64,000 nt of DNA from Vallitalea okinawensis. GTDB taxonomy: Bacteria > Bacillota > Clostridia > Lachnospirales > PQDH01. The notes beneath the pieces are model-generated. The model was not told where the DNA came from and searched no databases. It saw only the letters and a list, made by a program, of their open reading frames with translations. The position numbers were made by a program, and so were the translations under genes. Shown here piece after piece: positions 17,714 through 25,379 of the stretch; position 1 is the stretch's first letter; every line of letters begins with the position of its first letter. The stretch lies in contig NZ_PQDH01000003.1 in the NCBI RefSeq assembly GCF_002964605.1, forward strand, positions 372,001 to 436,000, in the 5' to 3' direction.

Positions 17714-19243
17714 CTATATTCGGCAGATTAATCTCTTAAGTTCTGAAGACTTGGCTACTAATTCTCCGTCTATATATAATTGTAACCCTTGCCCCTTCTT
17801 ATAATGATCACCTTTTTTGTCATATAAAATTGTTATAACACGTCCATGATAAAGTACATTATCTAAGCTAAAGTAGTCCCATGTATCTTCTGGTACTAAT
17901 GGATTTACCTCAATCCTGTTATCATGGTGAGGTTTTAAACCAACTAGACCATTAATAATCAGGTCGCAATAAGAGGAGTGATTATAATCTTTTGCCCTTT
18001 CCTGTCCACCTTTATTATCAGGCCAGCCTCTCTTTTCTAGTATTGACCTTGCTAACCATTCACCAGTATAAGGATCTAGATTCTCATCAATCCAAGAGAC
18101 AGTTTCTCCATTATTTTTCTTTCTTTTATGGCACTTCGTATAGATTTTCAATAGCTTAAAATAATCGTTTTTATTGACATAAGTACACTGATGATGATTT
18201 AATAAGTTAGCTAATCCACCAATCACAAATGAAGTTAAAAAAGGCCAAGAAGGTCCATTCCACAGACACTGATGCTTAGCTTCAAACATAAAACGTGGAT
18301 GTCTCTGTTCTGCAGTAGTCGGTCCATAGGGAGCATAGAACCCTTTTGAGTCTATCAATTGTTTCCAAGCAACATCATATTTCTCATCAAGCACTTCAAA
18401 ATACCAAGGAATATAGCCATGTAACTCACGAACATTATGTTCCTCATTAATACTATTGAAAGACCAGCCTTCTATCTTTTCATCTTTTGAGTCTAGAGGG
18501 AATACTTTGAAAAATTCATCCCTGGAATCCCATAATTTCTCTTCGATAGATTGCTTAATAGCTAATGCCTTTTCTCGAAATTCATCTGCTATTCCTTGAT
18601 AATTTACTATTTCAGCCACATTCACAATAGCCATTGCATCTGCAAACATATAGGAATTGAGTGTAGGTCGTAAACCATTTCCGCTGATGGAAAACTCGCC
18701 TCCATCTCTGTCATCAATTGACCAAAACAGGCCACTACTATGAAGATGGCTCTTTTCCCATTCATAATAATTTTGAATAAATTGAGGTAATAATTCTTCT
18801 GCTAGAGAAAAATCACCACTAACTAAACACTGCTTCCAGACTGAATCTGATAACCATGTACTATAAGAACGTAAATCTCCACCTTTAGCAAACCAAAATC
18901 TGGCATAGTCACTTAAATAGGTTGAATCATGAAGCCAGCGCCCCTCATAAAAGTGATGTCCAGCAGGACAGACAATCGTATTATACTTTCCTGCCCATGG
19001 TACATCTGGATGAAACTCTGTAATGACGAATCCATCCTCAGTTTGCTTGATATGCTTACGAAATACCCACCATCTAAAATAATAAGCTTCTTCAATTTCT
19101 TTATCAGGACACTCTAACAAGGGTATATTTTCTTCTAGCCATCTAAAAGCTGAATCATTGTTTATATGTTGAATGACATTTTCCTCATCATTTTTATTGA
19201 ATAATGTAATATAGTCTTTAAACATTTCTAAATTAAGTATCAT
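17714..19243 (-). CDS. MGH1-like glycoside hydrolase ((alpha/alpha)6 barrel, GH63/trehalase-like)
   Basis: This is a 509-residue cytoplasmic protein, without a signal peptide, of the (alpha/alpha)6-barrel hydrolase type related to GH63/GH37 and mannosylglycerate hydrolase. Visible segments are YYFRWWVFRKHI, AGHHFYEGRWLHD, FWSIDDRDGGE (acidic candidate catalytic residues), NGPSWPFLTS and YNHSSYCDLII, common to this clan. I start at the ATG at 19243 because GGGG lies 6 nt upstream; two earlier ATGs (19285, 19282) have no site. It sits between the AraC/TIM/Gfo-Idh module and kdgK-eda, so it may release the sugar processed by that module. The exact linkage cleaved is unknown. Confidence 0.75.
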   Translation of the reverse strand: MILNLEMFKDYITLFNKNDEENVIQHINNDSAFRWLEENIPLLECPDKEIEEAYYFRWWVFRKHIKQTEDGFVITEFHPDVPWAGKYNTIVCPAGHHFYEGRWLHDSTYLSDYARFWFAKGGDLRSYSTWLSDSVWKQCLVSGDFSLAEELLPQFIQNYYEWEKSHLHSSGLFWSIDDRDGGEFSISGNGLRPTLNSYMFADAMAIVNVAEIVNYQGIADEFREKALAIKQSIEEKLWDSRDEFFKVFPLDSKDEKIEGWSFNSINEEHNVRELHGYIPWYFEVLDEKYDVAWKQLIDSKGFYAPYGPTTAEQRHPRFMFEAKHQCLWNGPSWPFLTSFVIGGLANLLNHHQCTYVNKNDYFKLLKIYTKCHKRKKNNGETVSWIDENLDPYTGEWLARSILEKRGWPDNKGGQERAKDYNHSSYCDLIINGLVGLKPHHDNRIEVNPLVPEDTWDYFSLDNVLYHGRVITILYDKKGDHYKKGQGLQLYIDGELVAKSSELKRLICRI

Positions 19244-19361
19244 TTCGATCCCCATTTCCCAAAGTTTATCAACAGGTTGCATCACACATAATTATAGTAT
19301 GGTTAAATAAAGTCAAGATGTTTTTTAAGTACAAAACTAGGAGTAAAAAGTAGTATTTTTT

Positions 19362-19406
19362 ATGCCATAAAAGGGAGGAGGAATCCTTTTACGGAGTCCT
19401 CCCTTT
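19362..19406 (-). terminator. Terminator of eda-kdgK operon
   Basis: AAAGGGAGGA (19370-19379) pairs with 19397-19406; the minus strand then runs into a T-containing AT stretch. It separates kdgK from the glycoside hydrolase downstream. Confidence 0.65.
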
Positions 19407-19450
19407 GGCAAAGTGTTATATATATGAAATAATGAGCAAGCTAAATAAAG

Positions 19451-20476
19451 TTATCTCTGTACTCTACCTGATGCATCCCCATTTGCGAGTGTTTCAACTT
19501 CATCCACTGTTACGTGGTTGAAGTCACCAGGTATAGTGTGTTTTAATGCTGATGCTGCAACAGCAAATTCTAGCGCACCTTTATAGTCTTTACCTGTTAC
19601 CAGACTATAAATTAGCCCTCCAGCAAAAGAATCGCCACCACCAACGCGATCTACTATACGAATGTCATATTTCTTTGATCGATAAAATTCATTACCATCA
19701 TAAATTAAAGCAGACCAACCATTATCGGAAGCTGAATAACTTTCTCTAAGAGTTGTTACAACATATTTAAAATTGAACTGGTCTTTCATTTGCTTGAATA
19801 TATCTTTATATCCATCTAATTCAAGTTCACCCTTTGTGACATCAGTCTCCCCAGGTTTGAATCCAAGGACTTTCTCAGCATCTTCTTCATTTCCAATGCA
19901 AACATCCACATATTGCATAAGATTTGTCATGATCTCTTTAGCTTTTTCAGGTGTCCACAATTTCTTACGATAATTTAAGTCAACAGATACAGTTACCCCA
20001 TGACGCTTTGCAGCTTTTAAAGCCTCTTCAGTTAAAACAGCTGCCTTATCACTAATAGCTGGTGTAATACCACTAAAATGGAACCAATCTGCTTCCTTGA
20101 AGATTGCGTCAAAATCAAAGTCTTCCACATCTGCTTCGGCAATTGCTGAATGAGCTCGGTCATAAACAACTTTAGAAGGACGCATAGATGCTCCTGTTTC
20201 CAAGAAGTAAATACCTACACGCTCACCACCACGAGCAACATAATCGTTATTCACTCCAAAACGTTGCAAACTATTGACAGCAGCATCTCCTATAGGGTTC
20301 TTAGGCAATTTCGAAACAAAATAGGCATCTAAACCATAGTTTGCGCATGAAACAGCAACATTAGCTTCTCCACCACCATAAATTACATCAAATGAATCTG
20401 ATTGTATGAATCTTTCATAGCCGGGAGTGGATAGACGTAACATAATCTCCCCCATGGTTACAACTTTTTTATTCAT
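19451..20476 (-). CDS. kdgK: 2-keto-3-deoxygluconate kinase (PfkB family)
   Basis: This 341-residue PfkB/ribokinase-family kinase would phosphorylate 2-keto-3-deoxygluconate to KDPG. The N-terminal GEIMLRLSTPG and YGGGEANVAVSCA, and the C-terminal DRVGGGDSFAGGL with the catalytic Asp and anion hole, are clear. The AGGAGG 6 nt before the ATG at 20476 decides the start; an in-frame ATG five codons earlier overlaps that box. It lies 21 bp after an eda-type aldolase, so both Entner-Doudoroff-like enzymes are co-transcribed. Together they degrade hexuronates or keto-deoxy sugar acids. Fructokinase is a less likely alternative given the context. Confidence 0.9.
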   Translation of the reverse strand: MNKKVVTMGEIMLRLSTPGYERFIQSDSFDVIYGGGEANVAVSCANYGLDAYFVSKLPKNPIGDAAVNSLQRFGVNNDYVARGGERVGIYFLETGASMRPSKVVYDRAHSAIAEADVEDFDFDAIFKEADWFHFSGITPAISDKAAVLTEEALKAAKRHGVTVSVDLNYRKKLWTPEKAKEIMTNLMQYVDVCIGNEEDAEKVLGFKPGETDVTKGELELDGYKDIFKQMKDQFNFKYVVTTLRESYSASDNGWSALIYDGNEFYRSKKYDIRIVDRVGGGDSFAGGLIYSLVTGKDYKGALEFAVAASALKHTIPGDFNHVTVDEVETLANGDASGRVQR

Positions 20477-20497
20477 GTTTTTCCTCCTCATAGATGT

Positions 20498-21142
20498 TTA
20501 TGCTCTTGCTTCTTTTATTTTCTTAATAAACGCTTTAGCTGTTTCAGTGATTAATTCATAATTACCTGTCTTTGCTCCTGCAGTTAATTGTCCACCAACA
20601 CCAACTGCTACACATCCATTTTTAATCCATTGATCAACATTATCAATACTTACGCCACCTGTTGGCATTAAAACGGCTTGAGGCATTGGTCCTTTTACAG
20701 CCTTAATGTAATCTGGTCCGACCAAGTTTCCAGGGAATACTTTAATAACGTCAGCTCCAGCTTCCATAGCTGTAACCATCTCTTTAGGAGTAATACATCC
20801 TGGCATATAAGGTATTTGATATCTATTACATAACTTACAAGTCTCTTCATCGAAGGATGAACTAACTATGTATTCGGCACCTGCAAGTATAGCTATTCTA
20901 GCAGTCTCACTATCTAGGACAGTACCTGCACCAACAATTAACTCCTCTTTAGAGAATTTTCCTTTTAAAGCTTCAATAACTTTATGCGCCCCTGGCACTG
21001 TGAAGGTAACTTCTATAGCAGGGATACCACCTTTAATACAAGCTTCTGCAATTTTAGTAGCTTGTTCTTCTGATTCTGCTCTTACAACAGCTACAATCCC
21101 AACTTCAGAGATTCTATTTAACGTATCAATTTTAGGAATCAT
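20498..21142 (-). CDS. eda: KDPG/KHG aldolase
   Basis: This 214-residue class I aldolase is of the KDPG/KHG type. Glu44 in IEVTFT and the Schiff-base Lys134 in VIKVFPGN are at the expected positions, and MPTGGVSIDN forms the phosphate-binding loop. It splits 2-keto-3-deoxy-6-phosphogluconate into pyruvate and glyceraldehyde-3-phosphate. I start at the ATG at 21142, 5 nt after GAGGTG; an ATG six codons upstream overlaps that site. It is the first gene of the eda-kdgK operon. Its promoter region carries three ATGAAAC repeats at exact 20-bp steps. Confidence 0.92.
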   Translation of the reverse strand: MIPKIDTLNRISEVGIVAVVRAESEEQATKIAEACIKGGIPAIEVTFTVPGAHKVIEALKGKFSKEELIVGAGTVLDSETARIAILAGAEYIVSSSFDEETCKLCNRYQIPYMPGCITPKEMVTAMEAGADVIKVFPGNLVGPDYIKAVKGPMPQAVLMPTGGVSIDNVDQWIKNGCVAVGVGGQLTAGAKTGNYELITETAKAFIKKIKEARA

Positions 21143-21153
21143 TATTGCACCTC

Positions 21154-21207
21154 GTTTCATATCGTGAATTATGGTTTCATTATACGGAATGTTGTTTCAT
21201 AATGCAA
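21154..21207 (-). promoter_or_regulatory. eda promoter with three 20-bp-spaced repeats
   Basis: On the minus strand TTGCAT (21207-21202), a 17-bp spacer and TATAAT (21184-21179). GTTTCAT on the plus strand (ATGAAAC on the minus strand) occurs at 21154-21160, 21174-21180 and 21194-21200. The repeats cover the spacer, the minus-ten edge and the leader, as expected for a regulator binding one helical face. Confidence 0.65.
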
Positions 21208-21369
21208 GACTAATCTAATAGTCAAATATACCACTAATCCTGATTAGCTTTATTTTGCTCCATTATACTTATTATATCTTCTATTTTCATCTTACTGCAT
21301 CAAAATGAAACCCATATAAATGGCTTTCAACACCATCTTTTTCTGGGCAAAATGATTGCACCAAGAAAA

Positions 21370-21507
21370 GTGACTAGCGTCACGTTTCAAGTATGTGCAG
21401 GAAAGTATGGTACCTTGCTTGATCATTTCGTGTAACTAAATGTATCAAAAGTAATGAGGTTCGATGCCTCATTGCTTTTATTAGCAAAACGCAGTACTTT
21501 CCTACAC
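21370..21507. ncRNA. Candidate structured RNA or untranslated region between typA and eda
   Basis: No reading frame is visible here, but three nested pairings are. 21395-21407 pairs with 21495-21507 over 13 bp (one G-U pair if read on the minus strand). 21447-21459 pairs with 21467-21479 over 13 bp (one G-U pair on the plus strand, then TTTTATT-like sequence). GTGAC/GTCAC at 21370-21383 forms a small hairpin. The plus-strand hairpin at 21447-21479 looks like a terminator. Which strand is transcribed is unclear, and I do not recognise an RNA family. Confidence 0.35.
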
Positions 21508-21509
21508 AA

Positions 21510-21536
21510 AAAAAAGCCCGTAATGGGCTTATTTTT
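21510..21536. terminator. Terminator at the 3' end of typA
   Basis: AAGCCC (21514-21519) pairs with GGGCTT (21525-21530) around GTAAT, flanked by A and T runs. It overlaps the typA stop codon and would work in either direction. Confidence 0.75.
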
Positions 21537-23340
21537 TTCTGCTAGCTTTGATTCTATCACCTTCAGAGAGGATTTTTTTTCTTACACGAATAGAATCAGG
21601 TGTTACTTCAACTAATTCATCATCTTCTATAAATTCCAATGCTTCTTCAAGGGAAAAGATCTTTGGAGATATTAATTTGATAGCATCATCAGACCCAGCA
21701 GCTCTTGTATTGGTTAATTTCTTGTTCTTACATGGATTAACCGTCATATCTTCTTTTCTACTGTTCATTCCAATGATCATACCTTCATAAACATCTGTAC
21801 TTGGGTTAACAAACATAACAGCTCTATCACTCAAATTAAATAAAGAATATGCCATAGTTGTCCCATTTAACTGTGATATTAAAACACCATTACCACGTCT
21901 TGGTATCTCACCTTTATAAGGTTCAAAACTCTCGAAAGATCGTACTAGAGTACCTTCTCCTCTTGTATCATTAATAAATTGACTTCGATAACCAAGTAAT
22001 CCTCTTGTCGGTACTAGGAACTCTATTCGTGTATATCCATTATCAGTCTCCATAAACTCCATAAGACCTTTACGCAGGTTAAGTTTATTAATTACTGTAC
22101 CTGAATACTCATCTGGAACGGTGACAATAACACGCTCAATAGGTTCTAATAACTTACCACCATCTCTTTTCATTAAAACTTCTGGCTTGGATACTGAGAG
22201 CTCATAGCCTTCCCGTCTCATGTTTTCTAGAAGGATAGAAAGATGTAATTCTCCTCTACCTGATACTTTATACCCATCTGAATTCTCTAACTCCTCTACC
22301 TTTAAACCTACATTAACTTCTAGTTCTTTTTCTAATCGAGCACGAATATGTCTCGTCGTTACATATTTTCCACTCTTACCAGCAAAGGGTGAATCGTTAA
22401 CAAGAAAATTCATTGATAAAGTCGGTTCTTCGATTTCAATCATTTCAAGAGGATCAATGCTATAAATATCGCAAATTGTTTCACCTATTGATATATCAGC
22501 AATCCCTGCTATAACAACAATATCACCACTAAACGCTTCTTCTTTCTCTACACGATTAAGTCCTTCATATACAAAAAGTTTGGTAATCTTACCAGTAGCA
22601 ACAGAACCGTCTCTTTTAGAAATTGAAACTTGTTGACCACTCTTTATTGTGCCTTTTGTAATACGACCTATCCCAAGTCTTCCAATGTAATCATCATATG
22701 CTAATGAAGAAATTTGAACTTGAAGGTTCTCATCATCCTTATCTTCATAGGCCTCTACATGATTGACCAATAGTTCAAAAAGAGGCTCTAAATCTTGACT
22801 GTCATCAACCATATCTCTTTTAGCAATACCGTCTTTAGCAATACCATAAACAATTGGGAAATCTAACTGTTCGTCATTAGCATCTAAATCTGCAAAAAGA
22901 TCAAAAGTCATATCAACTACTGCTTCAGCCCTCTGATCTTTTTTATCAATCTTGTTTATAAAGAGAATTGGTCTTAATCCTCTTTCAAGAGATTTCTTTA
23001 ATACAAATCGTGTTTGAGGCATTGGTCCTTCACTGGAATCAACTAATAGGATCGCTGTATCAACAGTTTTGATGATTCGTTCAACTTCCGATGAGAAGTC
23101 AGCATGACCTGGTGTATCTACAATATTAATTTTATAATCATTATATTCTATAGAGCAATTCTTAGAATAGATAGTTATACCTCTCTCGCGCTCAAGATCA
23201 TTACTATCCATTACGCAATCAACTACTTCTTGATTTTCTCTAAAAACCCCACTTTGACTTAAAAAAGCATCTACTAATGTAGATTTCCCTGCATCAACGT
23301 GGGCTATTACTGCTATATTGATAATCTTTTTCTTAGACAT
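21529..23340 (-). CDS. typA: Ribosome-associated GTPase TypA/BipA
   Basis: This 603-residue translational GTPase has normal BipA length. The G1 P-loop AHVDAGKST (residues 13-21), DTPGHADF (G3), NKIDKKD (G4), the EF-G-like domains and the BipA-specific C-terminal domain ([19 protein letters not shown] region split over about 480-500) are all present. BipA binds ribosomes and supports 50S assembly and growth under stress. AAGGA precedes the ATG. It is monocistronic with a terminator at its stop. Confidence 0.95.
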   Translation of the reverse strand: MSKKKIINIAVIAHVDAGKSTLVDAFLSQSGVFRENQEVVDCVMDSNDLERERGITIYSKNCSIEYNDYKINIVDTPGHADFSSEVERIIKTVDTAILLVDSSEGPMPQTRFVLKKSLERGLRPILFINKIDKKDQRAEAVVDMTFDLFADLDANDEQLDFPIVYGIAKDGIAKRDMVDDSQDLEPLFELLVNHVEAYEDKDDENLQVQISSLAYDDYIGRLGIGRITKGTIKSGQQVSISKRDGSVATGKITKLFVYEGLNRVEKEEAFSGDIVVIAGIADISIGETICDIYSIDPLEMIEIEEPTLSMNFLVNDSPFAGKSGKYVTTRHIRARLEKELEVNVGLKVEELENSDGYKVSGRGELHLSILLENMRREGYELSVSKPEVLMKRDGGKLLEPIERVIVTVPDEYSGTVINKLNLRKGLMEFMETDNGYTRIEFLVPTRGLLGYRSQFINDTRGEGTLVRSFESFEPYKGEIPRRGNGVLISQLNGTTMAYSLFNLSDRAVMFVNPSTDVYEGMIIGMNSRKEDMTVNPCKNKKLTNTRAAGSDDAIKLISPKIFSLEEALEFIEDDELVEVTPDSIRVRKKILSEGDRIKASRKK

Positions 23341-23485
23341 TTTATCGTTCCTTCCATATTAAACGCGTATTATAACGCCTATATAATAGTACATGTAAAT
23401 CCGTAATTTATCAAGTCTTTAGTTAGGATTTGTCATTTTGAATCTATTCTAGTTCAAATTTGTCATCGTTATCAATATTATGCAC

Positions 23486-23519
23486 AAAAAAAACAACCTT
23501 AATATAGGTTGTTTTTTTT
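23486..23519. terminator. Terminator after zinc-ribbon gene
   Basis: The perfect hairpin AAAAAAACAACCT/AGGTTGTTTTTTT with loop TAATAT can end the minus-strand zinc-ribbon gene. Confidence 0.8.
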
Positions 23520-23564
23520 ACCAGTTGTATTCTGCTTTAAAATAGGAAGTACACAATTCTCAAT

Positions 23565-23945
23565 TCATGTGCTTTTACTTTGAATATTTTTAATATGGGC
23601 GTTAAATATGAGGTAAAGGTCTAGACTTGCAAAATTGCTAGGAGTATTATCAAGATAGATATGTTCATCTTCCCAGTTATTAAACTTGAACCTTGGCTTT
23701 TTATCTTGCACTACCTGTTTACCTTTGCTGTCATTAAGTCGCTGATGACCACCACATTGTGGGCAGACAGAATAATATTCAATATGATATTTAAATAGTG
23801 GGATAAAAACGAAATTGAACCAATTTCCTATTTTACAGACATAAGCGTTACCCTTATAATCACAATTTTTGCATTTAATTAATGTGGTTGATTGATAATA
23901 ATGATAGGTCGTATAAGGATATCTAGCTCCCCACATGTAAATCAT
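23565..23945 (-). CDS. Small zinc-ribbon protein (zinc_ribbon_15-like)
   Basis: This 126-residue protein has one predicted zinc ribbon: Cys25-x2-Cys28 and Cys61-x2-Cys64, with the hydrophobic NWFNFVFIPLFKY between them, as in the zinc_ribbon_15 group. The C-terminal 60 residues are soluble and unrecognised. GGAGG precedes the ATG at a good distance. It is a single gene between terminators and lies next to a divergent flavoprotein. Its function is unknown. Confidence 0.7.
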   Translation of the reverse strand: MIYMWGARYPYTTYHYYQSTTLIKCKNCDYKGNAYVCKIGNWFNFVFIPLFKYHIEYYSVCPQCGGHQRLNDSKGKQVVQDKKPRFKFNNWEDEHIYLDNTPSNFASLDLYLIFNAHIKNIQSKST

Positions 23946-24084
23946 TAAATCACCTCCAATATAACACTCTACATACCATACATTTTAACGCTAATTACCA
24001 TTTTAGACAATATATATTGTCTCAACTCATCATATGTGGGTATGAAAACGGCAACATTCATGTTGCTTATTTTTGGTATTTAAT

Positions 24085-24113
24085 TTGACAAAAACATGAT
24101 TTTCATATATACT
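24085..24113 (+). promoter_or_regulatory. Sigma-A promoter of the flavoprotein gene
   Basis: Consensus TTGACA (24085-24090), 17-bp spacer, TATACT (24108-24113), about 48 bp before the start codon. Confidence 0.75.
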
Positions 24114-24160
24114 TTGATTATCAAATTATTTGATTTACTTATTATGTAGGAGGAATGAAC

Positions 24161-25228
24161 TTGAATATACCAAGTTTAAAAATAGGCGATTTAAAAGCTA
24201 AACTGCCAATTATCCAAGGCGGAATGGGTATTGGTGTATCCGGAGCAAAATTAGCTTCAGCCGTTGCTAATGCTGGTGGAATCGGCATTATTTCAGGTGT
24301 TCAAATAGGCTATAAAGCTAAGGATTTTTCATTAGATCCACTAAAAAATAACTTAAAAGCACTAAAAGAAGAAATTACTAGCGCTCGTAAGTTAAGTCCA
24401 GAAGGAATCATTGGAGTCAATTTCATGGTTGCTATGCGTCATTATGATGAAGTTGTTAAAGCAGCCGTTAAAGAAAAAATAGATTTAATTATTTCAGGTG
24501 CTGGACTACCAATTCAGTTACCCGAATTAGTAAAAGGGTCAAAAACTAAAATTGCACCTATCGTTTCTTCAGGTAAAGCTGCACGAATCATCATTAAAAG
24601 GTGGCTAAAACAAGATCGCTTACCTGATGCTGTTGTTGTTGAGGGTCCTCTAGCAGGTGGACACTTAGGTTTCAAAGCAGATGAGCTTGAAAATAAGAGT
24701 AACCAGTCTTTAGAAGAGATTGTACAGGATGTTCTTAAAGTAATTAAGCCGTTAGAGCAAGAGTACAATGTTGAGATCCCTGTTATTGCAGCAGGTGGTA
24801 TTATGGATGGTAACGATATCGGTAAAATCTTATCTTTAGGTGCAAAAGGTGTGCAAATGGGTACTCGCTTTGTCGCTACAGATGAATGCGATGCAGATCA
24901 AAGCTTTAAAGAAGCTTATGTTAACTCTAAAAAAGAAGATGTACGCTTAATTAAGAGTCCTGTTGGTTTGCCTGGTCGAGCGATATACAATAATTTCATT
25001 GAAGAAACAGATCAAGGTAATATTCCAGTCAAAAAGTGTTTTCGTTGTATTGGCCATTGTGATCCTAAAACAACACCTTATTGTATATCTCAAGCATTAA
25101 TTGATGCCGTTGAAGGGAAGAATGGTCTTGTATTCTCAGGAGCACGTGTTCATGAGGTCAAAGAAATTTTAAAAGTAGATCAATTAATGGCATCACTTGA
25201 ACAAGAAATACTTGCTTACCATCATTAA
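24161..25228 (+). CDS. Nitronate monooxygenase / FabK-like FMN protein
   Basis: This protein has about 355 residues and belongs to the 2-nitropropane dioxygenase/FabK FMN TIM-barrel family. IIQGGMGIGVSG (FMN loop), EGPLAGGHLGF, IAAGGIMDGNDI and GVQMGTRFVAT are characteristic. The C-terminal region has a cysteine-rich patch, CFRCIGHCDPKTTPYC, which is not needed for the FMN barrel and could bind a metal. The start is TTG at 24161, 7 nt after AGGAGG; the ATG at 24155 is only 1 nt from that box. Enoyl-ACP reductase (FabK) and nitronate oxidation are both possible; there are no fatty-acid genes beside it. Confidence 0.8.
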   Translation: MNIPSLKIGDLKAKLPIIQGGMGIGVSGAKLASAVANAGGIGIISGVQIGYKAKDFSLDPLKNNLKALKEEITSARKLSPEGIIGVNFMVAMRHYDEVVKAAVKEKIDLIISGAGLPIQLPELVKGSKTKIAPIVSSGKAARIIIKRWLKQDRLPDAVVVEGPLAGGHLGFKADELENKSNQSLEEIVQDVLKVIKPLEQEYNVEIPVIAAGGIMDGNDIGKILSLGAKGVQMGTRFVATDECDADQSFKEAYVNSKKEDVRLIKSPVGLPGRAIYNNFIEETDQGNIPVKKCFRCIGHCDPKTTPYCISQALIDAVEGKNGLVFSGARVHEVKEILKVDQLMASLEQEILAYHH

Positions 25229-25242
25229 TTGATTCTCTATAC

Positions 25243-25315
25243 AAAGCACATGTTTAATAGGTCCCTCCCCCCTTTTGTTTGGACTTCATGCTGATATATA
25301 TTAAACATGTGCTTT
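25243..25315. repeat. 17-bp perfect inverted repeat with 39-nt loop
   Basis: AAAGCACATGTTTAATA (25243-25259) is exactly complementary to 25299-25315. The loop holds GTCC (25261-25264) and GGAC (25281-25284), which can form a short inner stem. It follows the flavoprotein stop and has no T run, so it may act as a stabilising 3' structure rather than a simple terminator. Confidence 0.6.
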
Positions 25316-25343
25316 CTCCATCAAATTTTTAGAAACAAAAGAA

Positions 25344-25370
25344 CTTATACCCTTAATTATCGGATATAAG
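25344..25370 (-). terminator. Terminator of the ABC-F gene
   Basis: On the minus strand CTTATATCC pairs with GGGTATAAG (one G-U pair, 9 bp), followed by TTCTTTTGTTTC. Confidence 0.6.
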
Positions 25371-25379
25371 TCCACACCT

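Noticed and set aside
21395-21420. RNase P RNA-like text (AGGAAAGT)
   Set aside because: The short similarity is not followed by the other conserved RNase P regions.
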